The position numbers and the translations under genes were made by a program. A stretch of DNA of 64,000 bases from Bemisia tabaci (Eukaryota > Arthropoda > Insecta > Hemiptera > Aleyrodidae), in assembly GCF_918797505.1 (NCBI RefSeq), contig NC_092802.1, positions 6,157,480 through 6,221,479 on the forward strand, read 5' to 3'. Below, in pieces: positions 53,742-63,499 of the stretch (its first letter is position 1; each line of letters starts with the position of its first letter). A model generated the notes under the pieces. The model was not told the origin of the DNA. It saw nothing but the letters and a program-made list of their open reading frames with translations, and searched no databases.

Positions 53742-53760
53742 TGGTGTCAGGTGTGGGGTG
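53742..53760 (+). other. Candidate primer-binding site of the gypsy element
   Basis: TGGTGTCAGGTGTGGGGTG follows TTTCCACAAT. TGGTGTCAG...GTGGG is the kind of site, complementary to a leucine tRNA 3' end, used by several insect Ty3/gypsy elements (recalled, not searched). It sets the 5' LTR end at about 53741. Confidence 0.55.
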
Positions 53761-54301
53761 ACTAAATTAGAAAGTCACCCAGAGGCGAGCCCCGTGCCTC
53801 CCTGCGCCCGTGCAACCGCGCCGCGATTTCGCGAACCGCACGGAAACGCTCCAGTTTATTTCTTCGTGAGAGGATAGGACGGAACCAGCCAGCCAGACCA
53901 TCCAGCCAACCAGCCAACCAGACCATCCAGCCAACCGATCAACCGGAATAACCAGGGAAGGAAGCCAAGCCGCTCTGGCGATCTCCCAACCTCAGCAACG
54001 CCGACCTCCACCCCAGGCGACCGTCAGGATGGGGCTACAACTTTGGTGGCAACTCATCGTAAGATAAAATTTTAAAGAGATAAATTTTCTCCCCTCTGTC
54101 ACCTCAGAAATTCTTCTTTTTTTTGTTGTTTGGTCTGTAGACGGAATCTCTGATTTTTTTTTTCTCTTTTCTCAACTGTTCCTAAGTGCTGAGTTTTTTT
54201 TCTCTTTTCTTTTTTTTTCTTCTCGTTGCGTCTCACAGGTCTCTCTTACATTTTCTTGTTTCTTTTCTCTTTTCCTTTTTCTTTTCTTCCCTTTTAAGTC
54301 A

Positions 54302-54508
54302 ATGTGTCGATCCTGCGGGAAGATTAGAGCCGAAAAGCGCGAACACAAGCTCCGGGCTTTAGAGCTAGCCGCGCAAATAGCTCGCTCACTCTTTGAGCTA
54401 GGGAAGGAAGCCGAAGCGAGTGGTAGTTTTCTCCTACAACAGTCTGCGGAGAGAAGCGGAGAGAGAATTCTCAGGCGGCTACAGAGCGCGCTGAAAATCG
54501 AGAATTAG
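54302..54508 (+). CDS. Small leader ORF 1 of the gypsy element, unknown function
   Basis: A 68-codon frame from ATG to TAG in the 2.2-kb leader. The peptide starts MCRSCGKIRAEKREHKLRAL and is a charged helix rich in Ala, Glu, Leu and Arg, unlike the pyrimidine-rich DNA around it. There is an N-terminal CxxC, no signal peptide and no known domain. It may be an accessory peptide or an upstream ORF that affects gag translation; it could also be chance. Confidence 0.35.
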   Translation: MCRSCGKIRAEKREHKLRALELAAQIARSLFELGKEAEASGSFLLQQSAERSGERILRRLQSALKIEN

Positions 54509-54780
54509 TTGCATATGTGTGAATTAAAAATTTTGTCTGAAATCGAGAATTAGTTGCATATGTGTGAATTAAAAATTTTGTCTGAAAATCGAGAATTAGT
54601 TGCATATGTGTGAATTAAAAATTTTGTCTGAAATCGAGAATTAGTTGCATATGTGAATAAAATTTTGTCGAAAATCGAGATTAGTTGCATATGTGTGAAT
54701 TAAAAATTTTGTCTGAAAATCGAGAATTAGTTGCATATGTGTGAATTAAAATTTTGTCTGAAAATCGAGAATTAGTCAAG
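54493..54780. repeat. 45-bp tandem array in the gypsy leader
   Basis: AAATCGAGAATTAGTTGCAT plus ATGTGTGAATTAAAAATTTTGTCTG repeats about six times with small losses. It starts in the last codons of leader ORF 1. Confidence 0.95.
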
Positions 54781-54789
54781 GAAGTAACT

Positions 54790-55230
54790 CTTTCAAAGCT
54801 CTCTGAGCCGCGAGAATTAAGTTTCCGCCTGGCACACTTGAAGCTGCGATCGAGCACTTCCTCCTCCAAGGGTCCCTGCATAAAATTTAAAGCTCTCTGA
54901 GCCGCAAGAATCCGAGATTCTCGCCTGGCACACTTGAAGCTGCAAATTTAGCACACCTAATCGGATAGTCAGGAGTAACTCTTTCAAAGCTCTCTGAGCC
55001 GCGAGAATTAAGTTTCCGCCTGGCACACTTGAAGCTGCGATCGAGCACTTCCTCCTCCAAGGGTCCCTGCATAAAATTTAAAGCTCTCTGAGCCGCAAGA
55101 ATCCGAGATTCTTGCCTGGCACACTTGAAGCTGCAAATTTAGCACACCTGGGTTACTGTCCCCCTTCGGAGCTCTCTGAGCCGTAAGAATTAAATTTCTT
55201 GCCTGGCACACTTGAAGCTACGATTGGGAC
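54790..55230. repeat. Higher-order leader repeat, about 90/190 bp
   Basis: AAGCTCTCTGAGCCG(C/T)(A/G)AGAAT and GCCTGGCACACTTGAAGCT recur five times. Two larger units (from CTCTTTCAAAGC at 54788 and 54980) are almost identical over about 190 bases. The open frames on the - strand reflect the repeat. Confidence 0.9.
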
Positions 55231-55409
55231 ATTACTCGGAGCAGAGGGGTTTCTCCCAACCTCAAAGTAGCGTGGAATCCCAGGGGAAACTGGACTGAGC
55301 CCTGTCAACTCGAACCTTTCGAATTTTTTTTTTCTCTCCTCTCTTTTTCCTGTATATTTTTTTTTTCTCTTTTTCTGTTCTTTTCCCTCGTCACGCGAAA
55401 CCTTCCAAG

Positions 55410-55652
55410 ACGGCGCTGACGATCGACCAATACCCCCCAAATTGGGGTATAACCCCAAGAGAAAACTTCGCTAATCCCCTGTGGGACGCCTTGCAAATAG
55501 CCGAGGAGCTCGCGGAGCTAAAAGAGTCAATAGAGAAAACCTTAAGAGCCATCGGGTGGAAACCGAAGAAGAGAGCAAGAGCGAATAAGCGTATCCGAAA
55601 GAACAGAAAATTAAAACGATTACGTGAGCTCCTAGAAGTAAAGTCAGAATAG
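55410..55652 (+). CDS. Small leader ORF 2 of the gypsy element (no ATG), unknown function
   Basis: A + frame without an in-frame ATG is open well past 55410 upstream and ends at TAG 55650-55652. It reads ...NPLWDALQIAEELAELKESI and then a very basic tail (KPKKRARANKRIRKNRKLKR). Amphipathic helix plus basic tail is gag- or RNA-binding-like. It could be reached by splicing or a near-cognate start, or be a relic. It ends 343 bases before gag. Confidence 0.3.
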   Translation, partial: TALTIDQYPPNWGITPRENFANPLWDALQIAEELAELKESIEKTLRAIGWKPKKRARANKRIRKNRKLKRLRELLEVKSE

Positions 55653-55994
55653 GCCCTTGTTTTTTTTGTGTGTGTGTGTGTGTGTGTTACATTTTTTTTT
55701 TCTCTCTCCTTCCGGAGCCCAGAACACGATCTCGAAAGTACCAACAAAGGGCCACCTCCGACGTCGCCAAATCACCGCTCTTTAGCCTTACGGGGTTTTC
55801 TCTCTCCGTTAGATTTAGATCGAACTGCCTATAGCAATTTTGTGTTTATTTACTGCCTATAGAAATTTTGTGTTTATTTCCTTTTTTTTTTCTCTCTTAT
55901 CACACCGAAAAAAAAAAAAATTTTTTTTTTTCCTCGACTTGATCGCTGTTGCGATAGTGATTTTTTTTTTCTCTTTTCTCTCTCTTTCTCGCAA

Positions 55995-57293
55995 ATGGAG
56001 TCTGAGTCAGAAAGGCAAGACGAATCACACGATAATTTTGAACGGAAAAACCCATCAGCTCCCGAAATGTCATCGTCAGACAGTGAGTCTGAAGGGTCAG
56101 GAGAACAAGCGGGATCCCTATCCCTAAGTCTAGCCATTAAGGCCCTAACTAAGTTCGATGGGAAAGAGTCTGTCCAGGAGTGGATCTACGGAATAGACGA
56201 TTTGAGAAAATGCCTCCGGGCGAAGGACAAGGCCGCTTTCTTTAAAATAGTGAGAACATTTGTAAGGGGAGAAGCGAGCGAAGTAATCCGGGGAAGCGAC
56301 GAAGATTGGGCTTCTACAAGGAAGACACTCTTCGAAATTTACGGAGAAAAGCGAACGCTAACCGAGATAGAGCGTTGTCTGGCAGAGTCGCGCCAGGACA
56401 ACGGGGAGTCGGTTGACGCATACGCCACACGCGTTCGCCAGTTAGGAATCAAATATTTGGCATTGCTAAAGAAAACATACACCTCGGTCGACAGGAAAAT
56501 GATAATGGACAGAGTAAAGGACAACTTCGTCCGCGGCTTAAATGTTAGAATCTATCAGGCGGTGGTAAATTCAAAGTTCACGGATTTGTCGGAGGCACAG
56601 GCCACCGCATCGCGGATAGAACGCGATTTCATGGCCCGAGCCGATCTCTACGGCCATAACTCGATGAGTAGAAGGATGGGCGAACTGAGACTTAGAGAGA
56701 CATATTCCGCCCCTGCGGATAATTTTTCTTCCAGACAAAGACGCCTTACAAATAAAGACCACGAAGGGTTAGACGCCGGGAGAGCTTCGGGCGACGTCCG
56801 TCCCCTCCCGGGTAGGGGTCGCGTAAAGCCGGGGATCACTCGGGATCCCGATGACATGAGGTGCTATGCTTGCAATGAGTATGGACATATAGCCACTTTT
56901 TGCAGGAACAGAGGGCGCAATCAGCCGCCTAGAGACGCCCGGGTGAGCAACCAGGTGGTTAGGCAAACCGCCGAACAGGGTCCGCCCGACGGTAGGCCGC
57001 ATGGGAGCGGGCAGGGACCACTTAACGGGACTCGTTCCCGAAACAACTCAGAGGTTCCTTGCTCGTACTGCGGGAAGCTATACCACGGAATCGAAACGTG
57101 TTATACGAGGCGGAATGCACTTAATCGCGCAGCGAGAGAAGGAAGAGAGCCACACAGAGGGTTCGAAAACCCCGAGCAAAAAAATTGGAGAGGTGAAAGA
57201 AACAATGACCCACCCGCGGGCCAAAGGTCGGGAAACGCCAGAGCTCCGCCCGGAACCGCGCCGGCTGGGGGAGCAATGTTTACTCGGCAGTAA
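55995..57293 (+). CDS. gag: Ty3/gypsy Gag
   Basis: 432 codons, uninterrupted, from ATG (A at -3) to TAA. An acidic, Ser-rich N-terminus is followed by a capsid-like helical domain (about residues 45-230: DGKESVQEWIYGIDDLRK, FVRGEASEVI, EIERCLAESRQDNGESVD, FVRGLN). The nucleocapsid has two CCHC knuckles, CYACNEYGHIATFC (from residue 290) and CSYCGKLYHGIETC (from 356), within a Gly/Arg/Pro-rich region. It would form the intracellular particle and bind the element RNA. The upstream leader is 2.2 kb and pyrimidine-rich. The end of gag overlaps pol in the -1 frame, with a frameshift signal at 57230. No stops or shifts: a young copy. Confidence 0.93.
   Translation: MESESERQDESHDNFERKNPSAPEMSSSDSESEGSGEQAGSLSLSLAIKALTKFDGKESVQEWIYGIDDLRKCLRAKDKAAFFKIVRTFVRGEASEVIRGSDEDWASTRKTLFEIYGEKRTLTEIERCLAESRQDNGESVDAYATRVRQLGIKYLALLKKTYTSVDRKMIMDRVKDNFVRGLNVRIYQAVVNSKFTDLSEAQATASRIERDFMARADLYGHNSMSRRMGELRLRETYSAPADNFSSRQRRLTNKDHEGLDAGRASGDVRPLPGRGRVKPGITRDPDDMRCYACNEYGHIATFCRNRGRNQPPRDARVSNQVVRQTAEQGPPDGRPHGSGQGPLNGTRSRNNSEVPCSYCGKLYHGIETCYTRRNALNRAAREGREPHRGFENPEQKNWRGERNNDPPAGQRSGNARAPPGTAPAGGAMFTRQ
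57230..57274 (+). promoter_or_regulatory. -1 ribosomal frameshift signal, G GGA AAC plus stem-loop
   Basis: GGGAAAC at 57230-57236 is in the slippery phase for gag (TCG GGA AAC). After a 6-base spacer, GCTCC (57243-57247) pairs with GGAGC (57270-57274), and CCGG (57250-57253) pairs with CCGG (57261-57264). After slipping, decoding continues at 57236 in the pol frame, which is open from 57197. Confidence 0.82.
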
Positions 57294-60200
57294 AAACCGG
57301 CGAGAAAGAATGTGGAAAAGAATGTGAAAAACAGGAATCAGTTGTGCTGACCCTGGGGGGATTGATGGAGGACACCACGGTCACACTCCTCGATACAGGG
57401 AGTCAAATATCCGCAGTGAAAGAATCCCATGTAGCGCCCGACACCCCGGTTGATCTGTTAGACATAAAGCGCATAACTGGCATAAATGAACATCCGATCC
57501 ACACACTCGGGAAGGTTAAATTGCCCTTGAGTATAAATGGGTTAGAAGTGAAAGTAGATTTTGAGATAGTGCCCAATGCATTTAGGATACGGGAAGGGTG
57601 CAACGCGATTTTAGGAGCAGATTTATTGAGGGCTCTCCAAGCAAAGATCGATTACGAGAACAACACATGTATATTAATGGGCGAGCCCTTTCCCATTGTG
57701 AGCCCCGAGGATTGGGGACAAGAGGTGACATTGCCTCCCTTTTCAGAAAACCGGGTTTTTGTGGAGACCAAGTCCGACCGGGAAGGGATCATAGAGGCCA
57801 TGAATTTAAATGAGTTCGTAGCGACCGCGCATTGTTTTGTTCAACCCCGGCACGGGCGAGCTGAGATTTTAGTCGCCAATGTGAGTGACGAACCTCAAAA
57901 GATAAGGTTACCATCCCTGCCAGTGGTGGAAGGTGAGATTCTCCCTTCCCCCGCTCCCGTGGAGGTGTCACAATGCGGACGAACGCCCGAGTGCGGTACG
58001 GACTCAGGAGAGAGAACAGAGAGGGAGAGAGAGGCCCAATTAGTGAATTCTCTCCGTTTAGACCACCTAAACCCCGAAGAACGCAACGCTGCCGAAACAG
58101 CGTGTCTAGAGTATAAGGATATCTTCCTTTTGCCGGGAGATAAATTGACGTACACAGATACCTTAAAACACAGCATACCACTGAAAGAGGGCACGGGAAT
58201 AATATTTGTTCGTCCTTATAAGATACCCGTTCAACACGAAGAACAAGTCCACGAAGAAATTAGTAAAATGTTAGACAATAAGCTAATCGAGCCCACGACC
58301 AGTCCGTATAATTTTCCTTTAGTGATTGTGAAAAAGCGTCCGGACGCATCAGGGAAGCAGAAAATTAGGATTTGCATTGACACCCGAAAGTTGAATGAAG
58401 CCACGGTGGAGAGCTTCTTCGCGTTACCCTCCATTCAAGACCTCTTAATGCGCATAGGTGGAGACGTCACGTATTTTTCCGTAATAGACTTGGCATCATC
58501 GTTTAATCAGATTTTGTTAGACGAGGACGCCGCGGAAAAGTGCTCTTTCACGGTTTCACGTAACGGGCTACAGCACAGGTACAAGTTCACGCGTATGCCG
58601 TTTGGCCTAACCAGCGCGCCCTTTACGTTCCAGAGATTGATGAGCATCGTACTTTTAGGTTTAGACCCTCAGTTACGAATTTTTTCGTATTTAGATGATT
58701 TGATAGTTGCAAACCCATGTATAAAGTCCCATACAGCGGCGCTGGGAGCCCTGTTCGGGCGACTGAGAGAACATAACCTAAAAATTCAACCTGATAAGTT
58801 AGATCTGTTCAAGAAAAGTGTGGCATTCTTGGGTCACGTGGTTAGTCGAGAGGGTATACAGGTCTGTCCCAACAAAGTTGCCGCCTTGGAGCAGACGAAC
58901 CCACCGCGAGACGTCCCAGAACTCCGTCGGTTCCTAGGAGCCGCGTCGTACCTCAGAAAATTTATTGAAAACTTCAGTATAATAGCCAAACCTATGTTTG
59001 ACCTCGTGAAGAAGGATAAAGCCTTCATTTGGAGTGAAAAGTGTCAGGAGAGCTTTCAGAGTATAAAAGGGGCTCTAACCTCAGCACCGGTTCTGAGACA
59101 CCCGGACTTCGGAGAAAATGCAGATCCGATGATCTTGACAATTGATGGGAGTCGCCAGGGCTTGGGAAATGTGCTGTCCCAGGGACCGGCTGTGGGAAAG
59201 GACCGACCAATTTGCTATAACTCTCGCACCCTGTCCCCACCCGAGGCAAATTATCCCAGTATCCATCGCGAATTGTTGAGCTTAGTGTGGGCCGTTACCT
59301 CCCTGAGACCATATTTATACGCGCGGTCTTTCATATTGGTGACCGACTGTAAACCCCTCATATATTTGAATAGCGTTCCGATGAACAACGCGTCAAACCG
59401 CCTCGTCAAGTGGAAACTACAACTTTTAGAGTTTAAATTCACATTAGTCCACAGGCCGGGCACGGCTCGCTGCCTCGCCATGGCAGATTTCCTATCCCGC
59501 GTGAACACCAACCCACAAACGATGAAAAACGTGGGGGACCAATCCGCGGAAATAGGCGTAGAGGAAGAAGAAGAACCAAAAAGCGATCTAACAAAAATAC
59601 TACTAGACAGCCATGACCCCGACGTAGGGGAAGTACGGGTAAGCTGTTGCGTCAGCGCGGTAGAAACGAGAGCTCAGCGAAAGAAAAGAGGAGACGTAAA
59701 GAAGCCAGTCGAAGCAGCCCCGCGAAGGGACACCCCCCCCGTGACCGCGGAAAACGAGCAGGTCTCGGGGAAGGAGCAGAGGACGCGAGCCGCGAGCGCG
59801 CCGAAGAAGGGAGCGGGGGCAGAGGGTACCGACCCTCAGTTAGGTTCACAAAATTCAGGTGCATCAGAGAAAAGAAAGGGAGAGAGAACACAAAACAAGC
59901 AAGACAACCCCCCCTCCAACGCGCCACTGAACCATAATCAGACCGAAAACCTTTCGGCCGTCACACCTCAATCGCCAGAGCCGCCGAGACAAAGTGGAGA
60001 AATGAGCGATAAAGAAAAGAAGGCCATCATGTACACCTTTCATGATAGCCCACTCAGTGGTCACGCCGGTATCGAGCGAACGTACGCTCACCTGAAAAAT
60101 AACGGATATAATTGGGCAGGGATGAAATCGGACGTCACACGGTACGTTAAGAGTTGCGAATCGTGTCAGCTGAATAAGCACCATTATTCGCAATTCACTA

Positions 60201-61072
60201 ACGCACCCATGATGTTAACAGAAACACCAAGTGCACCCCTTGAATTGGTATCGATTGACATTGTAGGCCCTTTACCGGCAACAAACATTAATAAGTACAC
60301 CGTTATTCTCTCTCTCGTTGATCACTTTACCGGATATATAGAATTCTACCCGTTGGTGGACCAAAAAGCACCCACGGTGGCAAAAGTCCTGATAAACGAG
60401 TTTGTTTCCCGGTTCGGCATTATGAAGAGGCTCCTCACGGACGGGGGAAGCAACTTCACCTCTGACGTAATCAAAGAGATGTGTAAACTGTTGGGCGTTA
60501 AAAAGGTCTGCACTACACCTTATCGGCCGCAGACAAACGGGCTTTTAGAACGCAGACATAAAGTTCTGGCCGAGTACCTGCGACACTACGTAAATTCAGA
60601 CCAGGCCGACTGGGACGAATGGCTCCCGTTGGCGAGAGCCTGTCTGAATATATTGCCTAACACCAGTTCAAGTTATTCTCCGTTTGAACTGATGTTCGGG
60701 AGGTCCTTTGAAATGCCGAGAACATTGATGCAACCCCCAACTCTGCATTATGCAGAAGAGGATTACATCCAAGAGTTGAAAACGCGCATGAGAACGACGT
60801 GGCAACTGGCTCGGAGCAATGTATTGAAAAAGAAAATAAAGCGCGTGGATAAAGCCAATGAGACAAAAAAATTTCCAAAGTTTAAAGTAGGGGATTTGGT
60901 CTTACTTCATGATCCCACGGTCAAGCGCGGGAGGTCCAAGAAACTCGATAGCCAGTATGTTGGACCCTATAAAATCATTAATCGTACCGGTCCTGTAAAC
61001 TTTGAAATAAAGAAAGGGCGGAAATCGCAGAACGTGCACGCGGACCGCTTGAAACCGTTTTGCGAACGATAA
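57236..61072 (+). CDS. pol: Ty3/gypsy Pol: protease, RT, RNase H, integrase
   Basis: Uninterrupted frame in -1 relative to gag (open from 57197). It has no ATG at the junction, so it is probably made as Gag-Pol. Domain order: aspartic protease LLDTGSQIS (Asp codon 57392) with ILGADLL; RT with FSVIDLASSFNQI and YLDD (codons from 58688); RNase H with TIDGSRQGLGN (Asp codon 59144), HRELLSL, VTDCKPL and MADFLSR; a low-complexity Lys/Pro/Ser linker of about 110 residues (59640-60000); integrase with HHCC zinc finger (His codons 60041 and 60062, Cys codons 60155 and 60164) and D,D(35)E (Asp 60257, Asp 60440, Glu 60548); and a GPY/F module VGPYKI near the end. There is no chromodomain and no env-like frame after it. 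Copies the element RNA and inserts the DNA. All catalytic residues are present, so it may still be active. Confidence 0.95.
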   Translation, partial: RQSSARNRAGWGSNVYSAVKTGEKECGKECEKQESVVLTLGGLMEDTTVTLLDTGSQISAVKESHVAPDTPVDLLDIKRITGINEHPIHTLGKVKLPLSINGLEVKVDFEIVPNAFRIREGCNAILGADLLRALQAKIDYENNTCILMGEPFPIVSPEDWGQEVTLPPFSENRVFVETKSDREGIIEAMNLNEFVATAHCFVQPRHGRAEILVANVSDEPQKIRLPSLPVVEGEILPSPAPVEVSQCGRTPECGTDSGERTEREREAQLVNSLRLDHLNPEERNAAETACLEYKDIFLLPGDKLTYTDTLKHSIPLKEGTGIIFVRPYKIPVQHEEQVHEEISKMLDNKLIEPTTSPYNFPLVIVKKRPDASGKQKIRICIDTRKLNEATVESFFALPSIQDLLMRIGGDVTYFSVIDLASSFNQILLDEDAAEKCSFTVSRNGLQHRYKFTRMPFGLTSAPFTFQRLMSIVLLGLDPQLRIFSYLDDLIVANPCIKSHTAALGALFGRLREHNLKIQPDKLDLFKKSVAFLGHVVSREGIQVCPNKVAALEQTNPPRDVPELRRFLGAASYLRKFIENFSIIAKPMFDLVKKDKAFIWSEKCQESFQSIKGALTSAPVLRHPDFGENADPMILTIDGSRQGLGNVLSQGPAVGKDRPICYNSRTLSPPEANYPSIHRELLSLVWAVTSLRPYLYARSFILVTDCKPLIYLNSVPMNNASNRLVKWKLQLLEFKFTLVHRPGTARCLAMADFLSRVNTNPQTMKNVGDQSAEIGVEEEEEPKSDLTKILLDSHDPDVGEVRVSCCVSAVETRAQRKKRGDVKKPVEAAPRRDTPPVTAENEQVSGKEQRTRAASAPKKGAGAEGTDPQLGSQNSGASEKRKGERTQNKQDNPPSNAPLNHNQTENLSAVTPQSPEPPRQSGEMSDKEKKAIMYTFHDSPLSGHAGIERTYAHLKNNGYNWAGMKSDVTRYVKSCESCQLNKHHYSQFTNAPMMLTETPSAPLELVSIDIVGPLPATNINKYTVILSLVDHFTGYIEFYPLVDQKAPTVAKVLINEFVSRFGIMKRLLTDGGSNFTSDVIKEMCKLLGVKKVCTTPYRPQTNGLLERRHKVLAEYLRHYVNSDQADWDEWLPLARACLNILPNTSSSYSPFELMFGRSFEMPRTLMQPPTLHYAEEDYIQELKTRMRTTWQLARSNVLKKKIKRVDKANETKKFPKFKVGDLVLLHDPTVKRGRSKKLDSQYVGPYKIINRTGPVNFEIKKGRKSQNVHADRLKPFCER

Positions 61073-61339
61073 GACTGAACAAATGTGTTGAAAAATAAAT
61101 GTAGATTGAGTACATATTGAATGTAAATTCAATGTAAATTAAATGTAAAAACATAATTAGGCAATTGCTACCATTTCGGAAGTTGGTAGATAATTAGTGG
61201 AGCAGTAAGTGTAAATAATAATTTTAAGAATAACATAGTAATAGGAGTGTATAATCATTTAGATCCTGGAAAATAATATGAAGTCCCAGACGCCAAGAGC
61301 AGGCGCACTGCGGCTGGTAGCAACATAATTAATAAAACA
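61073..61339. other. 3' tract after pol, no gene
   Basis: AT-rich with several AATGTAAATT-type repeats (61097-61150) and an AATAAA near 61094. No env-like or other frame. Confidence 0.5.
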
Positions 61340-61505
61340 GATATCATCAGATGGGTATCAATTGTGTATCAAATGGTTGTTAAATGGGTATCAAATGAAT
61401 ATCAAATGGGTATCAAATGCGTATCAAACGTGACATGTATCAAATGAGCATCAAACGGGTATCATGTATCATATATGCGTCAAACGGATATCAGATAGGA
61501 ACCAG
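61340..61505. repeat. Irregular TATCAAATGGG repeat
   Basis: GGGTATCAAATG and variants recur about ten times at 10-20-base spacing. It leads directly into TATAAAA at 61510, like enhancer-type repeats in an LTR U3. Confidence 0.75.
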
Positions 61506-61509
61506 ATAG

Positions 61510-61516
61510 TATAAAA
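61510..61516 (+). promoter_or_regulatory. Possible TATA box
   Basis: TATAAAAGGAG follows the 61340-61505 repeat. It looks like a promoter, and might mark U3 of a 3' or unrelated LTR, but no counterpart was found upstream of gag, so it is not tied to the element with confidence. Confidence 0.4.
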
Positions 61517-61589
61517 GGAGTGCCGTTTTCTAACGAAATTGTTGATAAAGTCTCTCGCGAATTTTTTTTTTGGTGTGAAACTCTCTTAC

Positions 61590-61845
61590 GAAGTTTTTTT
61601 TTGTGAAATTTTGTTGTGAAAAGTTATGAAAAGGTTTCGTGGGGCCTAGAATTCCCAGTTTTATGAAGTTTTTTTTTGTGAAATTTTGTTGTGAAAGGTT
61701 ATGAAAAGGTTTCGTGGGGCCTAGAATTCCCAGTTTTATGAAGTTTTTTTTTGTGAAATTTTGTTGTGAAAGGTTATGAAAAGGTTTCGTGGGGCCTAGA
61801 ATTCCCAGTTTTATGAAGTTTTTTTGTGAAATTTTGTTTGAAAAA
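61590..61845. repeat. 75-bp tandem array
   Basis: GAAGTTTTTTTTTGTGAAAT with TTTGTTGTGAAAGGTTATG and TTTCGTGGGGCCTAGAATTC starts at 61590, 61665, 61740 and 61815; about 3.4 nearly identical copies. Confidence 0.95.
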
Positions 61846-62016
61846 TTCCCGGCCGGGACACAAAGAATTCACGTGAAGTTCGTCCAACACAACCTTACGG
61901 AAAGCCCGTCATCGAGAAATTCTGAGTGCACCAAGGGAAGGACTCGTTAGCGGAAAAGCTCAGTAGAGCGTTGCCAGAAATAAGGTTGGAAAGTTGAGGC
62001 ACAAAGAAGAAGAGAA
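61846..62016. other. Spacer between arrays, nothing seen
   Basis: No repeat or coding frame beyond short chance frames. Confidence 0.4.
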
Positions 62017-62245
62017 GGTTAGAGATTTTTAATGGAGACTTTAACGCAAGGTTAAAGATTTTAACGGAGACTTTAACGCAAGGTTAGAGGTTTTAAAGGA
62101 GACTTTAACGCAAGGTTAGAGGTTTTAAAGGAGACTTTAACGCAAGGTTAGAGATTTTAATGGAGACTTAAACGACTTAACGGAGACCTTAACGCAAGAC
62201 GAAAGAGTTCAGCAGAGACTTGAACGCAAGGTGAATGATTTTAGC
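62017..62245. repeat. 32-bp tandem array
   Basis: AGAGGTTTTAAAGGAGACTT plus TAACGCAAGGTT repeats about seven times, degenerating at the right. Confidence 0.9.
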
Positions 62246-63480
62246 GGAAAATTTAACAAAATTTAACGCGCGGTTACAGAGTTTAGCGGAAGGTTGACGA
62301 ATTGAATCCTTTTTTTTTCTCATTGCGGAAATTTTAACAGGCCTAAAGGTCAATAACCGTAGAGGGGTGAAGAGGTGGAAGCCTCCACCACAAGGGAACA
62401 ACAGCGACCTTGCGGACCTCAGCTAAAAACCCATTCGAAGAGAAGCCACGCGCAGTTGCCGAATGCGGGAAAATAGGATCCTTCGCGGTCCAACACCAAT
62501 GTACAAATAGAAATAGAAAAATTATCATTAAGCGTAGAAAATAGCATGATTTATACTTACTAGGATTAATATACATAACAGTAGGACGATAAGAAATCCA
62601 AAGCTCGGGTACGCGGAATGGCACAAATGGAAAATGTCACAAAAAGCAATGCTTCCTTGGAAAACAGCTAAACGCCCAAGAAATTGCAATTCTCGGCAAA
62701 AGCCGCGAAGTATTGATACGAATTATGTAACGACAAGAGCTGTGCTTGTCGGCAAAGTAAACTATTGATTTTTTTTTCTTCCCTCCTCTTCAGGATTTAA
62801 TTAAAGTAGTGATTTTTTTCCTCTCTTCAGGAATTCATGATTAAGTACCTCGATTAGAATAAAAATTATGTGCTTTGAGTTAGATAAAATACGCTATGAA
62901 TTAAGAATATATACTTCGAATTTAGAAAATAATATAAAATTTGAGTTAGAAATAATATATACTTTACGTTAGAGGATAATGGTATATACTTTGAGTAGCG
63001 AGTAGTATTTTAATTAGAAAATAATGTATACTTTAGAAGCTAGATAAGAATCTAGATTTCCTTTTTCCTTTTGGATAAGTGTGAGAATAATCTCGTTTCT
63101 GTAGTAGTAGTTGAGCTGACTTTATACTATTCGAGAAAAGTTCCTTAGGAACTAAGATACTAAAAATAATTTCTTTTTTTTTCGTGTAAATAAAATTGTC
63201 TCTTAAATATGAAACAAAGTCGAAGATTTGGAATTTCCTCTAGGGAAGAATAGGGAGTCGAGCAAGGAAAATAAATTTTCAGAATTTTCAGTTTTCCTTT
63301 TTCTTGTTTATTGAAAAAAAAAAAATCCTTTAAAAATAGATAACAAACATTCAGCCGGGTAGCAAATAAAGCATTTCTTCCGAAAACCATTCTGCCGGTA
63401 GTTGTGAAAAATCCACTGCAACACAGAAAAAAAAAAAAAAACCCCTTAGTTTCGGAAGAAGGAATAGGGGAAGAGAGTCA
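62246..63480. repeat. AT-rich 3' tract with degenerate about 45-bp repeats
   Basis: At 62870-63060 the motif ATATACTTTGAGTTAGAAAATAAT recurs with variation. AAGGAATAGGGGAAGAGAG at about 63459 is a possible polypurine tract. No gene is seen. Confidence 0.5.
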
Positions 63481-63499
63481 AAAAGAAAATCATTTTTTT

